This document shows positions 6,875 through 9,776 of a stretch of DNA of 9,776 nucleotides, one piece after another (position 1 is the first letter of the stretch; every line of letters starts with the position of its first letter). The position numbers were made by a program, and so were the translations under genes. The stretch is from Actinobacillus sp. GTDB taxonomy: Bacteria > Pseudomonadota > Gammaproteobacteria > Enterobacterales > Pasteurellaceae. The notes beneath the pieces are model-generated. The model saw only the letters and a list, made by a program, of their open reading frames with translations, searched no databases and was not told where the DNA came from. The stretch lies in NCBI GenBank assembly GCA_020026155.1, contig JAHHQX010000027.1, positions 1 through 9,776 on the forward strand. The letters are read 5' to 3'.

Positions 6875-7518
6875 TGAAAAAACTCGCAGCATTAGCCATT
6901 GCTTCAACAGTATTATTGAGTGCATGCTCCTCAAAACCTTATGATTATTCTGCTTTCCAAGCACATTATCCGAAAAGTATTGTTGTCTTGACGCCAGAAA
7001 ATAACAGCTTAGATGTAAAAGCCACTGATTCGGTATTAAGTGTGGTTTCGCAACCGCTTGCCGATGATGGTTATTACGTATTTCCTGTGGCGCTGGTGGA
7101 TCAAGTCCTTAAACAAAATGGTGTGACCGATGGTAATATTGCTCGCCAAATTTCAGCGACTAAATTACGTCAAATTTTTGGTGCAGATGCGGCACTTTAT
7201 TTAAAAATTACTAATTACGGAACTAAGTACATGGTGTTCGATAGCGTAACCCAGGTAACTGTTGATGCCACATTGGTAGATTTAAAAACGGGAAAAGTCC
7301 TTTGGACAAAAGAGGTGACAGCAGATGATTCAAATGGTCAGAGTGCAGGGCTTCTTGGTTCTCTAATTAAGCAAGTTATGGATAATCTTGGTGATCAAGC
7401 TCATGTTGTCGCAGCACAGGCGGGTGATATGCTATTTGTCACAGGCAGTGATGGCGATATTTTATATGGACCAAAATCACCATATTTCCATAAAGATCCA
7501 CAAATTGCTAAAAAATAA
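6874..7518 (+). CDS. DUF799 / GNA1162-family lipoprotein, third gene of the trio
   Basis: A 214-residue lipoprotein with a signal ending LLSAC (Cys18, Ser at +2). The mature protein starts PYDYSAFQAHYPKSIVVLTPENNS, read here in two parts (22-45), and continues with PLADDGYYVFPVALVDQVLKQNG (61-83 in two parts), FGADAALYLKITNYG (102-116) and a strand pair VDATLVDLKTGKVLW (130-144). These match the family of Neisseria meningitidis GNA1162 (NMB1162). That protein's structure resembles TolB/CsgG-like periplasmic domains, and it has been proposed to belong to an envelope transport complex. The start overlaps the stop of the previous gene by one base, with AGGGAG about 9 bases upstream, so the three are co-translated. 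Hairpins at 7526 and 7571 follow. The family assignment is good; the role is inferred from the conserved gene trio. Confidence 0.9.
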   Translation: MKKLAALAIASTVLLSACSSKPYDYSAFQAHYPKSIVVLTPENNSLDVKATDSVLSVVSQPLADDGYYVFPVALVDQVLKQNGVTDGNIARQISATKLRQIFGADAALYLKITNYGTKYMVFDSVTQVTVDATLVDLKTGKVLWTKEVTADDSNGQSAGLLGSLIKQVMDNLGDQAHVVAAQAGDMLFVTGSDGDILYGPKSPYFHKDPQIAKK

Positions 7519-7525
7519 TTGGCAG

Positions 7526-7551
7526 AAAATGGGGATACACGCCCCAATTTT
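7526..7551. terminator. Weak hairpin just after the lipoprotein operon
   Basis: AAAATGGGG pairs with CCCCAATTTT around a 7-base loop, with one bulged base. It begins 8 bases after the stop of the DUF799-type gene. The T-run is short and followed by CCC, so it may act as an mRNA-end stabilising hairpin or partial terminator ahead of the stronger one. Confidence 0.45.
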
Positions 7552-7570
7552 CCCAAAAAATTATGCTATA

Positions 7571-7599
7571 AAAAATGCTCGCAGTTGGCGAGCATTTTT
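7571..7599. terminator. Bidirectional terminator between convergent operon and adhesin gene
   Basis: A perfect 12-bp stem (AAAAATGCTCGC with GCGAGCATTTTT) encloses a 5-base loop AGTTG. It lies 53 bases after the lipoprotein operon and 16 bases beyond the stop of the minus-strand adhesin. A-runs and T-runs on both sides make it suitable for both genes. Confidence 0.92.
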
Positions 7600-7614
7600 A
7601 TTGTTAACGTTTTA

Positions 7615-7842
7615 TTACCAAGTGTAAGATACACCAGCACCGATAATGTCGTCTTTTTGGCTATTTACTGAGAAAGCACTTTTCACCACCCAGTTACCAT
7701 TGTCAGAACGGCGTGCATACCCGATTGATAGTGCCCCTTGACCTTTGTAGTAAGCACTCGCGGCTGAAAGCGTACTTTTACCTGCGATATTCGGCGTATC
7801 AAGTAAGCCCATTGCAGCACTTGCCGCAATCCCTGCTCGTAA
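7615..7842 (-). other. YadA-type membrane anchor domain
   Basis: The last 75 residues hold the features of the anchor: a short helix rich in Ala (RAGIAASAAMGLL), then alternating amphipathic strands (SAASAYYKGQGALSIGYA, GNWVVKSAFSVNS, IIGAGVSYTW) ending in Trp, as outer-membrane barrels recognised by the Bam complex do. Three copies are expected to form one pore. Confidence 0.93.
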
Positions 7843-9776
7843 ATCACGGTTCATGTGATTCATATCTTGACGTAGATGGTTGATTTTACGATCTACGCCA
7901 GCATCCAAGTTTTGTTTAATACCAGCGAGGGAACGATCAACGTATCCACGGGTAACTGCACTTGACGGATCATTACTATCGACTAAACCTGTAATGGCTA
8001 CACCTTGACCTTTATTATTCGATAGGTGCATAGTGGCATTACCGTGCTTATCTTTATGAACTGCCATGTGAACGCTTTGACCATTATTTTGTAAGGTTAC
8101 ACCACTTTGATCCATGCGGGTTGATTGGCTACCATCACTGTTCGCTACAGTAAAACCATCACGTGACATCGTGCTATTACCAGTCATCACTTGACCATTT
8201 TGCCCTCCGATAACGACTTTATTATTGGTCGCATCAGAACCTGTGGTTACCTCACCATTTGAGCCATTGAAGGTTACACGGTTTGCATCTGCACCTGCGC
8301 TAACAGTGGCTTTAGCTCCATCAATTGTTACCTGTTTATCCCCCTCACCAGCAGTGATCTTAGCTTTTGAACCATCAAGTGCAACACGATTTGCTCCCGT
8401 ACCTGCCGTAACAGTTGCTTTAGTGCCATCAATTGCGACTTGTTTATCGCCAGACCCCGCAGTGATACCCGCTTTTGAGCCATCAAGAGTGACACGATTT
8501 GCACCCGTACCGGCGGTAACTGTTGCTTTAGTGCCATCGATCGCGACTTGTTTATCACCACTACCAGCGGTAATGACACCTTTATCACCATCAAGTGAAA
8601 GTTGTTTATCACCTGATCCTACGGTTACCTTGGATGATACAGAAACACTATGTAGATTTTGTAAATCTTGTGCAAGTTTAATAGTAAGGGCATCATCTTT
8701 TGCTTCAACATAAATATTGTTAGCCGCAGTTTTAGTATTAGCCCCTAAATTACCTTCACCTTTTACGGTCAATTTAGTACCTAATGCACGATGAATAACT
8801 GTACCATTATTACCTGTAAAGTCTAAACCAGCTTGAGCAAGTGCTTGTAGATCACGAGCTGTCGCTACTTTATCTAACGCCTTCGCACCTTTTTCAGCTA
8901 ATAGACCAGATTTACCATCTTGACCTGCGATCACGGCTTTCGCTTGATCGGCGGTTAACGGCGCATTATCACCTTGTCCTGCTGGCACCAAACTTGAGGC
9001 AACATTGCCCATTTGTTTTGCATCACCTTTAACAGAAACCGTGACTTGATTTTGGATTGAATCAACATCTTTTGCTGAAATACCTTTAGCCGCCGCAACA
9101 GGTTCTACACCATTGGTTAGAGCATCCGCTTTCACTTTACCGTGATCAAGATCAGAAGCAGGGTAGTATTTACCGTTATCCGCTTTTACGTAGTCTTTTG
9201 GTACATATTTACCGTCTTTTTCGACGTATGGTTTACCGTGCTGATCCACAGGTACATATTTATCCCCGACTTTCACATAAGGTACACCGCTATCGTTAAC
9301 AGGAACATAAGTGCCATTTACATCTTTATATGCACGACCATTCGGACTAATCGGCACATATTTACCATTTTTGTCCTTCGTCAACTGCGTACCTTTAGGA
9401 TCAACGTATTGGACAGGGACTGCTCCAGAAACGTTACTATTAATATTATTTACAATTGTTCTCGCTGCTACAGCTGCATCTTTAGCTGATTCGGCAGAAT
9501 GTCCTGCGGCATTCGCAGACCCTGCTGCAGAATTTGCGGAATCATTTGCTTTATTTGCGGCCTTACTACTTTGAGTCGCGTAATGTTTAGCATTTTCTTC
9601 AGAGGATGCTGCATCTTTGGCAGAAGTGGCTGATTGACTAGCATCTACTTTGGCTTGTTTTTCATCTGCACTTGCTCTGTCAGCAGCGCCAGTTGCTTTG
9701 CTTGCTGAGCTCGCAGCTTGGCCAGCTGAGGTTGCGGATTTAGTTGCGTCTTGATCAGCTTTTTTCGCGTCTGTAT
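7615..9776 (-). CDS. Trimeric autotransporter adhesin (YadA-like), C-terminal part, runs off the window
   Basis: The frame is open from the right edge to the stop, giving 719 visible residues. The N-terminal head, signal peptide and start codon lie outside. Positions below count from the Leu codon (TTG) at 9384, which is only a reference point. Upstream of it (9421-9776) is an Ala/Ser-rich stalk. Then come YVP/PY repeats (to about 76), a mixed section with HRALGTKLTVKGEGN (198-212), eight 18-residue repeats (253-398), and a neck-like ITGLVDSNDPSSAVTRGYVD (464-483). A coiled coil at about 480-516 leads into the YadA anchor (about 517-589), with LSAASAYYKGQGALSIGYA, a strand pair, and the terminal aromatic VSYTW. 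Such proteins form trimers whose four-stranded C-termini build one 12-stranded outer-membrane barrel and display a fibre for adhesion. The ligand cannot be predicted. Codon use looks like its neighbours. Confidence 0.95.
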   Translation of the reverse strand, partial: TDAKKADQDATKSATSAGQAASSASKATGAADRASADEKQAKVDASQSATSAKDAASSEENAKHYATQSSKAANKANDSANSAAGSANAAGHSAESAKDAAVAARTIVNNINSNVSGAVPVQYVDPKGTQLTKDKNGKYVPISPNGRAYKDVNGTYVPVNDSGVPYVKVGDKYVPVDQHGKPYVEKDGKYVPKDYVKADNGKYYPASDLDHGKVKADALTNGVEPVAAAKGISAKDVDSIQNQVTVSVKGDAKQMGNVASSLVPAGQGDNAPLTADQAKAVIAGQDGKSGLLAEKGAKALDKVATARDLQALAQAGLDFTGNNGTVIHRALGTKLTVKGEGNLGANTKTAANNIYVEAKDDALTIKLAQDLQNLHSVSVSSKVTVGSGDKQLSLDGDKGVITAGSGDKQVAIDGTKATVTAGTGANRVTLDGSKAGITAGSGDKQVAIDGTKATVTAGTGANRVALDGSKAKITAGEGDKQVTIDGAKATVSAGADANRVTFNGSNGEVTTGSDATNNKVVIGGQNGQVMTGNSTMSRDGFTVANSDGSQSTRMDQSGVTLQNNGQSVHMAVHKDKHGNATMHLSNNKGQGVAITGLVDSNDPSSAVTRGYVDRSLAGIKQNLDAGVDRKINHLRQDMNHMNRDLRAGIAASAAMGLLDTPNIAGKSTLSAASAYYKGQGALSIGYARRSDNGNWVVKSAFSVNSQKDDIIGAGVSYTW
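8191..8628 (-). repeat. Eight in-frame 54-bp (18-residue) repeats in the adhesin
   Basis: The consensus per unit is roughly (I/V)TAGxGxxxVxxDGxKxx, alternating between a GDKQVAIDGTKAT type and a GANRVxLDGSKAx type. This gives a 108-bp higher-order unit. The two best copies (8359-8466 and 8467-8574) are about 80% identical in DNA by hand count, with most differences synonymous. The outer copies are more diverged, and the last is 20 residues long. The pattern suggests a regular beta-structured stalk. Confidence 0.92.
9157..9420 (-). repeat. YVP / G-PY short repeats in the adhesin
   Basis: About five imperfect units follow one another. They carry the cores VPVQYVDPKGTQL, NGKYVPISPNGRAY, NGTYVPVNDSGVPY, GDKYVPVDQHGKPY and DGKYVPKDYV, and a final NGKYYPASD. 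The period is about 16-18 residues and each unit has a charged turn, a YVP strand and a second turn. I do not recognise a named domain. Confidence 0.85.
9421..9776 (-). other. Ala/Ser-rich stalk resembling phage tail-fibre repeats
   Basis: The translation is dominated by Ala, Ser, Lys and Asn with motifs such as ATSAGQAASSASKATGAA, SATSAKDAASS, NSAAGSANAAGHSAESAK and a final AARTIVNNI. This closely resembles the repetitive shaft of lambda-type side tail fibres (Stf), which carries similar SATAAGKSAESA strings. It is one open frame to the window edge and predicted to be a long trimeric helical stalk. Confidence 0.7.

Noticed and set aside
5811..7518. A curli secretion operon
   Set aside because: Only the CsgG-like protein has a curli relative. 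The other two genes are DUF4810 and DUF799 types and no amyloid subunit repeats are present.
8191..8628. Regular repeats that could suggest a CRISPR array or non-coding satellite
   Set aside because: The period is exactly 54 bp in the adhesin frame, there are no unique spacers, and the differences are mostly synonymous, so these are protein repeats.
8225..8713. A 162-codon plus-strand ORF with regular repeats opposite the adhesin
   Set aside because: It is the antisense of the 54-bp coding repeats. Its own repetition follows from the adhesin codons and it has no ribosome binding site or recognisable family.
9382..9384. TTG at this position as the start of a 589-residue adhesin
   Set aside because: The same frame stays open for another 130 codons to the window edge, there is no signal peptide after the TTG, and the stalk continues upstream. 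The gene is truncated by the window.
9142..9574. Plus-strand ORFs opposite the upstream part of the adhesin gene
   Set aside because: They are shadows of the Ala/Ser-rich and YVP repeat codons. The minus-strand frame is open throughout and matches a known family.

Overview
The window looks like a chromosomal segment of a gamma-proteobacterium of the family Pasteurellaceae (Haemophilus, Actinobacillus, Gallibacterium and relatives). The grounds are AT-rich DNA, a GlmU that reads very close to the Haemophilus influenzae enzyme, an acid phosphatase of the lipoprotein e(P4) type, an anmK-murQ pair and a YadA-type trimeric autotransporter. One exact copy of the Actinobacillus-type DNA uptake 9-mer (ACAAGCGGT) lies in murQ, which is only weak support. 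I cannot name the species. Every stretch without a gene is shorter than 300 bases.

Layout. Bases 1-119 hold a strong terminator from a gene outside the window. Two plus-strand genes follow: a small two-helix membrane protein (120-347) and a secreted His-rich protein (534-1256), separated by AT-rich DNA with a 23-bp tandem duplication. A bidirectional terminator at 1268 separates them from a minus-strand block: an outer-membrane class C acid phosphatase lipoprotein (1310-2062), and then murQ, anmK and glmU (2174-5602), which are transcribed in the order glmU-anmK-murQ. glmU and anmK are 8 bases apart and anmK and murQ overlap by 11 bases, so the three form an operon. It joins the last steps of UDP-GlcNAc synthesis to the recycling of anhydro-MurNAc from cell-wall turnover.

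A 208-bp divergent intergenic region leads to a plus-strand operon of three lipoproteins (5811-7518): a CsgG-family protein, a DUF4810-type protein and a DUF799/GNA1162-type protein. By their lipoboxes and +2 residues all three should be anchored in the outer membrane. No curli subunit gene is present, so this is probably a separate envelope or export complex whose substrate is unknown. A palindrome overlaps the predicted -10 box of this operon.

Two hairpins separate this operon from a convergent minus-strand gene that runs off the right edge: the C-terminal 719 residues of a trimeric autotransporter adhesin. From N to C the visible part has an Ala/Ser-rich stalk resembling phage side-tail-fibre repeats, a run of short YVP/G/PY repeats, a globular or stalk section, eight 18-residue repeats, a coiled coil and a YadA-type membrane anchor. 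The points most worth following up are this mosaic adhesin, the curli-less CsgG lipoprotein trio with its palindromic promoter, and the coupling of glmU to the recycling genes.
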